This document shows positions 1-6,007 of a stretch of DNA of 6,007 nucleotides, piece after piece (position 1 is the stretch's first letter; each line of letters begins with the position of its first letter). A program made the translations under genes and the position numbers. The notes under the pieces were generated by a model. The model had not been told where the DNA came from, ran no database searches, and saw only the letters and a program-made list of their open reading frames with translations. Source of the stretch: an uncultured Ruminococcus sp. (GTDB taxonomy: Bacteria > Bacillota > Clostridia > Oscillospirales > Ruminococcaceae); the NCBI GenBank assembly GCA_945835085.1, contig CAMAIG010000111.1, positions 1 through 6,007 on the forward strand, read 5' to 3'.

Positions 1-591
1 AGCAAAAAGGAAAATATCCTTGCGGGCTTTAAGGTATTCCAGAGAAAATATATTTACAAAAGCGTTATCTTTCAGCTGGTGCTGGTTGTCCTCGGTATGG
101 CTTCTCAGATAATGAACATTGCTGCCGCTAAGGAGGGTGAGGATGTTTCATTCTCCTATATGCTGACCTTAATGTGCGTTATTCTCGGCATTTATATTAT
201 TATGAGGCCAAAAAGCACATTCAAAAAGCTGGAAAAAAGCCTCGGTGAGCTGAGCGGCACTGTTTATAAGGCAGAAATTTATACAAATAAGATAATTATT
301 TCAACATTATACGACCCGTATATTAATGATGAAGAAAAGGAAAATGCCGATGCCAAAGAGGACGATAAGGAGGAAAATGAAAACGGCGACGCTGCCGAGC
401 TTCCTCCCGCTACGGTAATTCACCTTGACAACGGTGCTGTTGAGATAGTTGACTGCAAGGAAATGTTCGTTGTTTACATTAAAAAGATAAATGTTTTTGT
501 TATCCCGAAATCCGCATTCAAGCCCTATGAGAATGACGAGATAAGAAACAGGCTCTCAAATATTATGGGAGTCAGATACAAGGAAAACTGA
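1..591 (+). CDS. YcxB-like membrane protein, 5'-truncated by window
   Basis: The reading frame is open from base 1 with no stop, so the true start lies outside the window; 196 residues are visible. Two hydrophobic segments (visible residues about 22-42 and 52-68) are joined by a short loop, so the protein is probably anchored in the cytoplasmic membrane. The soluble C-terminal part ends in a pattern typical of YcxB-like domains: an EMFVVYIKK strand (154-162), then VFVIPKSAF (165-173). An acidic, low-complexity stretch (about residues 110-133, rich in Asp, Glu, Lys and Asn) sits inside this domain, where family members usually have a short loop. No catalytic residues are evident and the family has no firm function. 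It lies 67 bp upstream of gyrA on the same strand, with no clear terminator between them, so co-transcription is possible. The family call rests on pattern resemblance only. Confidence 0.7.
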   Translation, partial: SKKENILAGFKVFQRKYIYKSVIFQLVLVVLGMASQIMNIAAAKEGEDVSFSYMLTLMCVILGIYIIMRPKSTFKKLEKSLGELSGTVYKAEIYTNKIIISTLYDPYINDEEKENADAKEDDKEENENGDAAELPPATVIHLDNGAVEIVDCKEMFVVYIKKINVFVIPKSAFKPYENDEIRNRLSNIMGVRYKEN

Positions 592-644
592 TCATTGCTG
601 AGGAGAATTGAGATCATTATTGCTCTCGATCCCCAACAGATAAA

Positions 645-661
645 GGGAGTTGTTTATTTTG
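645..661 (+). promoter_or_regulatory. gyrA: gyrA ribosome binding site and TTG start
   Basis: A GGGAG Shine-Dalgarno core (645-649) lies 9 nt before a TTG at 659-661. The frame also offers a TTG at 650, but that touches the Shine-Dalgarno core and cannot be served by it. The nearest ATG (666) is out of frame, and the first in-frame ATG (722) would remove the conserved N-terminal helix. TTG at 659 is therefore the best start. A weak start codon on an essential gene is unusual enough to note. Confidence 0.75.
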
Positions 662-3247
662 TCAGATGAAAATTTCAGCCTGAACAACAACAGGATTGTT
701 CACAGAGATATTGAAAAGGAAATGAGGGAATCCTTCCTTGCATATTCCATGTCGGTTATTGTTTCCCGTGCCCTTCCCGATGTCAGGGACGGTCTGAAGC
801 CCGTTCACAGGCGTATTCTTTACACAATGTATGAAAACGGTCTTACACCCGATAAGGAATACCGCAAATGTGCGGACACCGTAGGTACGGTTCTCGGTAG
901 GTATCACCCTCACGGCGACGCTTCCGTTTATGACGCTCTTGTAAGACTTGCTCAGGATTTCTCTCTGAGATATCCTCTTGTTGACGGTCACGGAAACTTC
1001 GGTTCCCTTGACGGCGATCCCCCTGCTGCTTATCGTTATACAGAGGCAAGAATGGACAAAATGACCCTTGAGATGCTCACTGACATCAACAAGGACACTA
1101 TTGACTATATTCCGAACTATGACGACAGATTAAAGGAGCCTGCTGTTCTCCCCTCCCGTTTCCCTAATCTTCTGGTTAACGGTTCTGTGGGTATTGCAGT
1201 TGGTATGGCTACAAATATCCCTCCCCATAATCTCAGGGAAACTATCGGCGCTGTTCAGGAGATGATAAAAAATCCCGACTGCACTCTCGATGAGCTGATG
1301 GAGCACATCAAGGGCCCCGATTTCCCCACAGGCGGAATCATAATGGGCCGTGCGGGTATCCGTGCTGCTTATGCTACGGGACGAGGCAAGATAACCCTCA
1401 GAGGCAGGGCTGAGATCGAGGAGATAAAGAACAGAAACTGCATTATTATCACCGAGATACCTTACATGGTAAACAAAAAACGTCTTATCGAAAATATTGC
1501 CGAGCTTGCTAAGGATAAGAGGATAGACGGTATTTTTGCCATAAGAGATGAATCCGACAAGGACCATGCTGTAAGAATTGTTATTGAGCTGAAAAAGGAC
1601 GCTGTTCCTCAGGTTGTGCTCAACAGGCTTTATCAGTTCACACAGCTTCAGGACACGGTGGGAGTTATCATGCTTGCCCTTGTAAGAGGTGAGCCGAAAA
1701 TTCTCACTCTGAAGGGTATGCTGGGAGAATATATTGATTTCCAGGTGGAGGTAATCAGGAGAAGAACAAAGTTTGACCTTGACAAGGCTTCCGCAAGAGC
1801 TCATATCTTAGAGGGTATGGTAATTGCTGCGGATAATATTGACGAGGTCATAAAGATCTGCCGAACCTCCGAGAATATTAATGAGATAAAGCAAAGACTC
1901 ATGGAACGCTTCGGTCTTTCCGATGCTCAGGCTGAGGCTATCGCTCAGATGAGAATGTATCAGCTTTCAAATATGGAAAGAAAGAAGATAGAGGACGAGC
2001 TTGCTGCACTTCATGAAAAAATCAAGGAGCTTACCGAAATTCTCGGGGACAATGAAAAGGTGCTTGAGATAATTTCCAATGAGCTTGAGGAAATTAAGAA
2101 AAAATACGGCGACGACAGAAGAACTGCTATCGAAAATGTCAGCGGCGAGGTTGATGTTGAGGACCTTATCCCTGTTGAGGACTGCGTTGTTACTCTTACG
2201 GATATCGGCTACATCAAGCGCCAGCCCATAAGCGAATACAAGCTCCAGAAGCGTGGCGGCAAGGGCGTTTCCGCTATCAAGCAGAGAGATGAGGACTTCA
2301 TTCAGGAGATGTTCATTTCCTCCACTCATGACGATGTGCTCTTTATAACAAACAAGGGTATAATGTACAAGCTCAGATGCTTTGAGATCCCCGAAGGCTC
2401 AAAGCAGTCAAGAGGTGTGAATGTTATAAATATGCTTCCCCTTTCCGAGGACGAAAAGATCGCCGCTATGATAAAGACCTCCGATTATGACGAGGGCAGG
2501 TTCCTTATCATGGTAACAAAGAACGGCAAGATAAAGAGAACTCCTCTTTCTGCATATAAGTCTGTCCGCAAGAACGGACTGAGAGCTGTTGGTCTTGACG
2601 AGGGTGACGAGATAGCAGGCGTAAGACTTACCGACGGCAATGCTCAGGTGATCGTTGCCACAAGAAACGGCTATGCTATCAGGATTGAGGAAACTCAGAT
2701 GCGTCCCATGAGCAGGACCGCTCACGGCGTTAAGGCTATTAAGCTCAGAGATGGCGACTGCGTTGTTTCCATGGCAAGAGTAAGAGAGGGTGCCTCTGTT
2801 CTCACCGTTACCGACAAGGGTCTTGGAAGAAGAGTTAAGCTTGATGATTACCGCATTCAGCACAGAGGCGGTTATGGTATGCTCAACTACAAGGCAAGCG
2901 AGGAAAAGGGATTTGTCTGCGGAATTAAGATAGTTGACGAAACCGACGATATCATTATGATAGCTTCCGACGGTGTTATCATAAGAATTCGTGCCTGCGA
3001 TATCAGGATAATGGGCAGATATGCTACGGGCGTTAAGCTTATGAGAGTTTCCGAGGAGGACAGAGTTGTTTCCTTTACAAGAACAGAGCATGACGACAGC
3101 GCCGAAACTGCTAAGATAGAACAGCCCTCCGAGGAAGAGCTGAAGCAGGAAATGGAGCTTGCTGCTGCCGAGGAAAAGAACGAGGTCATTATTGACGAAA
3201 CTCCCGATGATGATATCATTGAGGAAGAGGAAGAAAACGAGGAATAA
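659..3247 (+). CDS. gyrA: DNA gyrase subunit A
   Basis: This is the breakage-reunion subunit of the type IIA topoisomerase that, with GyrB, introduces negative supercoils using ATP. From the TTG start it is 862 residues, a normal GyrA length. The N-terminal region holds [36 protein letters not shown] in sections (residues 17-52), the quinolone pocket after YHPHGD (82-87), and the catalytic Tyr127 in RYTEAR with Arg126 beside it. The C-terminal wrapping domain begins near residue 500 and carries the GyrA box QKRGGKG (530-536), which separates gyrase A from ParC. Later blade-like repeats include [27 protein letters not shown] and [11 protein letters not shown]. The last 54 residues (809-862) form an acidic tail with 25 Asp/Glu. 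Ala88 occupies the position of E. coli Ser83, while Asp92 matches Asp87. Tyr125 replaces the Met usual just before the Arg-Tyr pair. No gyrB is visible in the window. Confidence 0.98.
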   Translation: MSDENFSLNNNRIVHRDIEKEMRESFLAYSMSVIVSRALPDVRDGLKPVHRRILYTMYENGLTPDKEYRKCADTVGTVLGRYHPHGDASVYDALVRLAQDFSLRYPLVDGHGNFGSLDGDPPAAYRYTEARMDKMTLEMLTDINKDTIDYIPNYDDRLKEPAVLPSRFPNLLVNGSVGIAVGMATNIPPHNLRETIGAVQEMIKNPDCTLDELMEHIKGPDFPTGGIIMGRAGIRAAYATGRGKITLRGRAEIEEIKNRNCIIITEIPYMVNKKRLIENIAELAKDKRIDGIFAIRDESDKDHAVRIVIELKKDAVPQVVLNRLYQFTQLQDTVGVIMLALVRGEPKILTLKGMLGEYIDFQVEVIRRRTKFDLDKASARAHILEGMVIAADNIDEVIKICRTSENINEIKQRLMERFGLSDAQAEAIAQMRMYQLSNMERKKIEDELAALHEKIKELTEILGDNEKVLEIISNELEEIKKKYGDDRRTAIENVSGEVDVEDLIPVEDCVVTLTDIGYIKRQPISEYKLQKRGGKGVSAIKQRDEDFIQEMFISSTHDDVLFITNKGIMYKLRCFEIPEGSKQSRGVNVINMLPLSEDEKIAAMIKTSDYDEGRFLIMVTKNGKIKRTPLSAYKSVRKNGLRAVGLDEGDEIAGVRLTDGNAQVIVATRNGYAIRIEETQMRPMSRTAHGVKAIKLRDGDCVVSMARVREGASVLTVTDKGLGRRVKLDDYRIQHRGGYGMLNYKASEEKGFVCGIKIVDETDDIIMIASDGVIIRIRACDIRIMGRYATGVKLMRVSEEDRVVSFTRTEHDDSAETAKIEQPSEEELKQEMELAAAEEKNEVIIDETPDDDIIEEEEENEE

Positions 3248-3334
3248 TCAGCGTGCCGATGATGCCATCTCGTTGGTGGGACAGCAATATTTCCCATGAT
3301 TTGAGGCTCTGTAACTTAAATTGAAGCCGTATCA
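3248..3334 (+). repeat. Dispersed 3'-UTR repeat / candidate structured RNA, copy A
   Basis: This noncoding stretch begins at the base after the gyrA stop codon and resembles the sequence after rsmE (copy B, 4515-4616). Shared blocks, in order, are TCAGCG (3248-3253), CTCGTTGG (3269-3276), ACAGCAA (3281-3287), TTTGAGGCTC (3300-3309), GTAAC (3311-3315) and TTGAAGCCG (3321-3329), then ATCA (3331-3334). From 3269 to 3334 about 52 of 67 aligned columns agree, with one gap. A hairpin can form from TGGGA (3277-3281) with TCCCA (3292-3296) around a 10-nt loop, and GGCT (3305-3308) can pair with AGCC (3325-3328). The region between TCAGCG and CTCGTTGG differs from copy B and is shorter. I cannot match it to a named RNA family; it may be a mobile-type intergenic repeat or a 3'-UTR RNA. 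Confidence 0.6.
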
Positions 3335-3356
3335 AGATTTAGATTTTTTAAAAGAA

Positions 3357-3399
3357 AACGAACTTTCAACAATATAAAAAATATTGTTGAAAGTTCGTT
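3357..3399 (-). terminator. Intrinsic terminator between convergent gyrA and feoA
   Basis: A perfect 19-bp inverted repeat (arms 3357-3375 and 3381-3399) flanks a 5-nt A loop. Read on the minus strand, the hairpin is followed by TTCTTTT (3356-3350) and lies 50 nt after the feoA stop, so it is a good terminator for feoA. On the plus strand the run after the stem is CTGTCTG, poor in T, so termination of gyrA at this hairpin would be weaker. The stem is A/T-rich but unusually long and free of mismatches. Confidence 0.85.
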
Positions 3400-3449
3400 C
3401 TGTCTGAAAATATTGATATGAATGAAAAATATTTTACACGCCGATGTTT

Positions 3450-3683
3450 TCATTCCGTTTTTACGGTTATACAGCACGAATCTGCATTTCTCAGAGCAAT
3501 TACCGCTCCTCTTATGAGATACGCCGTTGGGTCACCCGAGGGGCTTCTGTGCAGACAGATCACCTTTGTTCCCTCGATAAGCCCCATATCCATAAGACGG
3601 CGGCGCATACTGCCGCTGTTATTAAGCCCTGTGACTGTGGCTGTGCAGCCTTCGGGCAGTGATGTAAGCTTTATACTGTTCAT
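3450..3683 (-). CDS. feoA: FeoA-domain protein (ferrous iron transport accessory)
   Basis: This small protein of 77 residues is a single FeoA domain, an SH3-like beta barrel. Visible signatures are LTSLPEGCTATVTGL (6-20), the strongly conserved SGSMRRRLMDMGLIEGTKV (23-41), and SPSGDPTAYLIRGAVIALR (47-65). FeoA proteins are small cytosolic partners of FeoB, the membrane ferrous iron transporter. Members without a linked feoB are common in Clostridia and their role is less clear. Here no feoB lies in the window: the neighbours are gyrA (convergent) and rsmE (divergent), so this is a solitary feoA transcribed alone and closed by the hairpin at 3357-3399. The ATG at 3681-3683 follows a GAGG at 3698-3695, with an 11-nt spacer, slightly long. 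I saw no convincing Fur or other iron-box sequence upstream. Plus-strand frames over this stretch lack any recognisable protein. Confidence 0.92.
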   Translation of the reverse strand: MNSIKLTSLPEGCTATVTGLNNSGSMRRRLMDMGLIEGTKVICLHRSPSGDPTAYLIRGAVIALRNADSCCITVKTE

Positions 3684-3791
3684 ATATATGTTGACCTCGG
3701 ATATTGATGTGAAGGCGGAAAGATTTTCTGCCTGTATTATTCTATTCGCAAATGTCGGAAAATGTTACTTTGTTTGAAAGGCAGTGATGAT
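3684..3791. promoter_or_regulatory. Divergent spacer that should hold the feoA and rsmE promoters
   Basis: This 108-bp gap lies between the two divergent start codons, so both promoters must lie here or overlap the gene ends. It is A/T-rich. On the minus strand TAGAAT followed by AATAC (about 3744-3734) is a passable -10 region, but no good -35 sits at the right distance. On the plus strand TTGACC (3691-3696) resembles a -35 without a matching -10. The call rests on gene arrangement, not on clear promoter motifs. Confidence 0.4.
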
Positions 3792-3794
3792 ATG
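3776..3794 (+). promoter_or_regulatory. rsmE: rsmE ribosome binding site that decides the start
   Basis: GAAAGG (3776-3781) stands 10 nt before the ATG at 3792-3794. An earlier in-frame ATG at 3762 exists but has no good Shine-Dalgarno upstream, and it would add ten residues before the usual family N-terminus, MPRFF. The start at 3792 is therefore preferred. Confidence 0.8.
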
Positions 3795-4517
3795 CCAAGA
3801 TTTTTTATTGATGAAGGCGCTTTGTGTGGCGATATGATAACCGTTTCGGGCGGCGACGCCGTTCACATAGGACGCTCTCTGAGAATGAGGACAGGCGACC
3901 CTCTCACCTTTTGCAGAGAGGGTATGGAATACGAAACTATCATTGAGAAAATTACGTCTGATGAGGTATTTTGCAGGATAACTGAGAGAAATCCCTCCTC
4001 CTCCGAGCCTGATGTTTATCTGAAAATTTTCCAGGCGCTCCCGAAGCAGGACAAGCCTGAGATGATAATTCAGAAATGCACCGAGCTTGGGGCTTCGGAA
4101 ATTGTTTTCTTTATTTCAAAAAGATGCGTTTCCAGACCCGATGACAAATCGGCGGAAAAGAAAATTTCAAGATACGCTAAGATCGCTGAGGAAGCAGCTA
4201 AGCAGTCGGGACGGGGGCGGATACCTGTGATAAGGGGGATAATTTCCTTTGAACAGGCTGTAAATGAGCTTTCGGAATGTGAGCTTCCTCTTATCTGCTA
4301 TGAAAACGGCGGAAAAAGATTTTCCGAGATAGAGCTTGACAGCAAAAAGGAAATAGGCGTTATGATAGGCGCTGAGGGCGGCTTTGACCGAAGCGAGGCG
4401 GATAATGCCTGCCAAAAGGGAGCGGTACCTCTATGGCTCGGCAAGAGAATACTCAGATGCGAAACCTGTCCTGCTGCGGTTACTGCTGTTATTATGAATT
4501 TAACGGGGAATTTTTGA
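3792..4517 (+). CDS. rsmE: 16S rRNA (uracil(1498)-N3)-methyltransferase RsmE
   Basis: RsmE uses S-adenosylmethionine to methylate N3 of U1498 in 16S rRNA, in the decoding region of the assembled 30S subunit. The protein has 241 residues, normal for the family. It starts MPRFFID, then HIGRSLRMRTGD (25-36) in the N-terminal PUA-like RNA-binding domain. The C-terminal SPOUT (trefoil-knot) domain includes KPEMIIQKCTELG, IAEEAAKQSGRGRIPVI, the cofactor-loop motif IGAEGGF (192-198) and LGKRILRCET (216-225). The last corresponds to the family's usual LGPRILRTET, so Lys218 and Cys223 are local variants. In many bacteria rsmE follows prmA; here it stands alone, divergent from feoA and convergent with mfd. 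Its stop codon falls at the edge of repeat copy B, and transcription should end at 4642-4681. Confidence 0.95.
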   Translation: MPRFFIDEGALCGDMITVSGGDAVHIGRSLRMRTGDPLTFCREGMEYETIIEKITSDEVFCRITERNPSSSEPDVYLKIFQALPKQDKPEMIIQKCTELGASEIVFFISKRCVSRPDDKSAEKKISRYAKIAEEAAKQSGRGRIPVIRGIISFEQAVNELSECELPLICYENGGKRFSEIELDSKKEIGVMIGAEGGFDRSEADNACQKGAVPLWLGKRILRCETCPAAVTAVIMNLTGNF

Positions 4518-4616
4518 TCATCAGCGAGGCGGCGGGTCGCCGCAGCCAACTCGTTGGGAAAACAGCAAAAAGTTCCTTGCTTTGAGGCTCGGTAACGTAA
4601 GTTTGAAGCCGGATCA
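4515..4616 (+). repeat. Dispersed 3'-UTR repeat / candidate structured RNA, copy B
   Basis: This copy follows rsmE and includes its TGA stop if the outer stem is counted. It shares TCAGCG (4521-4526), CTCGTTGG (4550-4557), ACAGCAA (4562-4568), TTTGAGGCTC (4581-4590), GTAAC (4592-4596) and TTGAAGCCG (4603-4611) with copy A, in order. Possible stems are: TGATC (4515-4519) with GATCA (4612-4616), closing the element; GCGGCG (4529-4534) with CGCCGC (4538-4543); GGAA (4557-4560) with TTCC (4573-4576) around a 12-nt loop; and GGCT with AGCC (4586-4589 / 4607-4610). Within the last, AAC and GTT can close a GTAA tetraloop at 4597-4600. The GCGGCG hairpin is not present in copy A. Identity as an RNA family is unknown to me. 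Confidence 0.6.
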
Positions 4617-4641
4617 TGCATATAATATTGATGTTAAGAAC

Positions 4642-4681
4642 AAAACCGTCAGCCGAATTTTCCTTGGCTGACGGTTTTTTT
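4642..4681. terminator. Bidirectional intrinsic terminator between rsmE and mfd
   Basis: Arms at 4642-4654 and 4666-4678 form a 13-bp stem with the core CCGTCAGCC/GGCTGACGG and an 11-nt loop. On the plus strand the stem runs into seven Ts (4675-4681), ending rsmE transcripts. On the minus strand the arm at 4645-4642 supplies TTTT, and the hairpin begins about 10 nt after the mfd stop codon. One hairpin can therefore serve both convergent genes. Confidence 0.93.
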
Positions 4682-4688
4682 GTTTATA

Positions 4689-6007
4689 TTACTTATTGAC
4701 AGAAGCTTCATAGAATACTTCTACTGCTTTCTGCATTATTTCCACGGGCACATCTTTCTTTGTGAGCTTTATCATTATATAGGGCTTTTCTGCGGAGCCG
4801 TTTGCGGTAACTCTGCCCTTGAATGCATTTACAAGCGCCTGCACCTGCTCCATGGTCGCTGTTTTTACAAATATCATCAGACTGTCATTTCGCTGGGTGA
4901 TCTCCGTTATACCCGCATTTCCTGCCATGTTTCTTGTAAGTGCCACGGATATCAGTCCCTGTATCGACTTTGGCGGGTCACCGTATCGGTCGATGAATTC
5001 ATCAAGAAGATCTTCGCTTTCCGCTCTTGTGGAAACTGCTGCTATCTTCCGGTATGCGTCAAGTCTGCCCGAAAGGCTCTCGATATAATCATCGGGGATA
5101 TGGGCTTCTATCTGCAGGTCGATAAGACAATCCTCCGGGGCACGGGGCGGCGTTTGTCCCGTTTCCTCGGCTATTGCCTGATTAAGAAGCTGGAGATACA
5201 TATCATAGCCTACCGCTTCCATATGTCCGTGCTGCTTTCCTCCGAGTATGGAGCCTGCTCCTCTTATTTCAAGATCCCGCATGGCTACTCTGAAGCCGCT
5301 TCCGAAGGTCGTGAATTCCCTTATGGCGTCAAGCCGCTTTGTTGCTATCTCTGTAAGCACCTTGCCCCGTCGGAAGGTGAAATATGCAAATGCTCTGCGG
5401 TTTGATCGTCCCACTCTTCCTCTGAGCTGATAAAGCTGGGATAGTCCCAGATGATCTGCATCCTCGATGATAAGCGTATTTACATTGGGAACGTCTACTC
5501 CCGTTTCAATTATGGTGGTGCATACAAGTATATCTATCTCATGCTCCACAAGCTCTGTCCAGATATCCGAAAGCCGTTCCTCGGAAAGCTGTCCGTGGGC
5601 AACGGCTATCCTTGCATCGGGAAGAAGCTCGCTGAGCTTTGCGGCGATTCCGTCTATGGTTTCAACACGGTTATGGATATAATACACCTGTCCCCCTCTG
5701 CGAAGCTCCTTTGTTATCGCCTGGATTATTACTCCCATGTCATGCTCGATAACATAGGTCTGGACGGGATAACGGTCAACGGGCGGCTCCTCTATTACGC
5801 TCATATCACGGATACCGCTCATTGCCATATTCAGCGTTCTCGGGATCGGTGTGGCAGAGAGTGTCAGCACGTCAACTCCGGAAAAATACTCCTTGAACTT
5901 CTCCTTGTGCGCCACTCCGAAACGCTGTTCCTCGTCAATGATTGCAAGTCCCAATGTTTTGAACTCGATATCTTTCTGCACAAGCCTGTGAGTACCTATT
6001 ATAATGT
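4689..6007 (-). CDS. mfd: Transcription-repair coupling factor Mfd, C-terminal part
   Basis: Mfd is a DNA translocase that pushes stalled RNA polymerase off DNA and recruits UvrA to lesions. The frame is open to the right edge, so the N-terminus (UvrB-like, polymerase-binding and first helicase motifs) lies outside; 438 residues are visible from about 6005. Superfamily 2 helicase motifs appear in order: GTHRLVQKD (4-12), the DEEQ box with RFGV (24-31), SATPIPRT (50-57), VYYIHNRVETI (107-117), HGQLSEE (137-143), TTIIETGVDVPN (163-174) and QLRGRVGR (193-200). RecG shares several of these motifs, but the RGAGSILGGKQHGHMEAVGYDMY segment (in parts) and the further C-terminal TRCF domain identify Mfd. 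The GTG at 5981 is internal, not a start. The C-terminus ends normally at a TAA just before the shared terminator. Confidence 0.96.
   Translation of the reverse strand, partial: IIIGTHRLVQKDIEFKTLGLAIIDEEQRFGVAHKEKFKEYFSGVDVLTLSATPIPRTLNMAMSGIRDMSVIEEPPVDRYPVQTYVIEHDMGVIIQAITKELRRGGQVYYIHNRVETIDGIAAKLSELLPDARIAVAHGQLSEERLSDIWTELVEHEIDILVCTTIIETGVDVPNVNTLIIEDADHLGLSQLYQLRGRVGRSNRRAFAYFTFRRGKVLTEIATKRLDAIREFTTFGSGFRVAMRDLEIRGAGSILGGKQHGHMEAVGYDMYLQLLNQAIAEETGQTPPRAPEDCLIDLQIEAHIPDDYIESLSGRLDAYRKIAAVSTRAESEDLLDEFIDRYGDPPKSIQGLISVALTRNMAGNAGITEITQRNDSLMIFVKTATMEQVQALVNAFKGRVTANGSAEKPYIMIKLTKKDVPVEIMQKAVEVFYEASVNK

Noticed and set aside
650..652. TTG at 650 as the gyrA start
   Set aside because: It directly abuts the Shine-Dalgarno core; the TTG at 659 has proper spacing.
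2887..3297. Minus-strand open frame rich in Ser over the gyrA 3' end
   Set aside because: It is the antisense shadow of the Glu/Asp-rich GyrA tail (GAG/GAA read backward as CTC/TTC gives Ser and Phe).
3418..3777. Plus-strand open frame of 119 codons across the feoA region, and a 72-codon frame inside it
   Set aside because: Neither resembles a known protein, while the minus strand encodes a clear FeoA domain with a ribosome binding site and terminator.
4298..4621. Minus-strand open frame running through repeat copy B into rsmE
   Set aside because: It overlaps a confident rsmE and has no domain signature. A peptide from copy B would not be preserved in copy A, where the indels and sequence differ.
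4621..4626. TATAAT-like hexamer after repeat copy B
   Set aside because: It is a good -10 match, but there is no -35 at a suitable distance, and it lies just upstream of a terminator with no gene to drive.
4680..5682. Plus-strand open frames of up to 241 codons over the mfd region
   Set aside because: They are antisense to strongly conserved Mfd helicase motifs and show no recognisable domains.

Overview
The window reads as ordinary chromosome from a low-to-moderate GC Gram-positive bacterium of the class Clostridia. The protein sequences and codon style suggest an Oscillospirales/Ruminococcus-like gut or rumen anaerobe. That placement is an inference from family resemblance, not a database match. 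Both ends of the window cut through genes.

Layout. Positions 1-591 (+) hold the end of a membrane protein with a YcxB-like C-terminal domain. Positions 659-3247 (+) hold a complete gyrA, with a TTG start set by its ribosome binding site. A convergent junction follows (3248-3449), with a repeat-like element directly after the gyrA stop and a perfect 19-bp hairpin terminator. A small stand-alone feoA lies on the minus strand (3450-3683). A 108-bp divergent spacer separates it from rsmE on the plus strand (3792-4517). A second convergent junction (4518-4688) holds a second copy of the same repeat-like element and a strong bidirectional terminator. The rest (4689-6007, minus) is the C-terminal 438 residues of the transcription-repair coupling factor Mfd.

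How the genes relate. These are mostly housekeeping genes: DNA supercoiling (GyrA), 16S rRNA U1498 methylation (RsmE), release of stalled RNA polymerase (Mfd), plus a small ferrous-iron accessory protein (FeoA). They do not form one pathway. From feoA onward each transcription unit is a single gene, arranged convergently or divergently with its neighbours.

The most interesting signal is not a protein. The two convergent junctions share a related noncoding sequence of about 66 nt (3269-3334 and 4550-4616, about 52 of 67 aligned columns identical by hand count), with extra matching bases at the 5' end. In both cases it starts at the stop codon of the plus-strand gene, has the same orientation, and ends 22-25 nt before a terminator hairpin. 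Both copies can fold a hairpin at the same place with different stem bases. This suggests a dispersed structured 3'-UTR element or small RNA that I cannot name. I see no CRISPR array, transposase, tRNA, rRNA or defence system.
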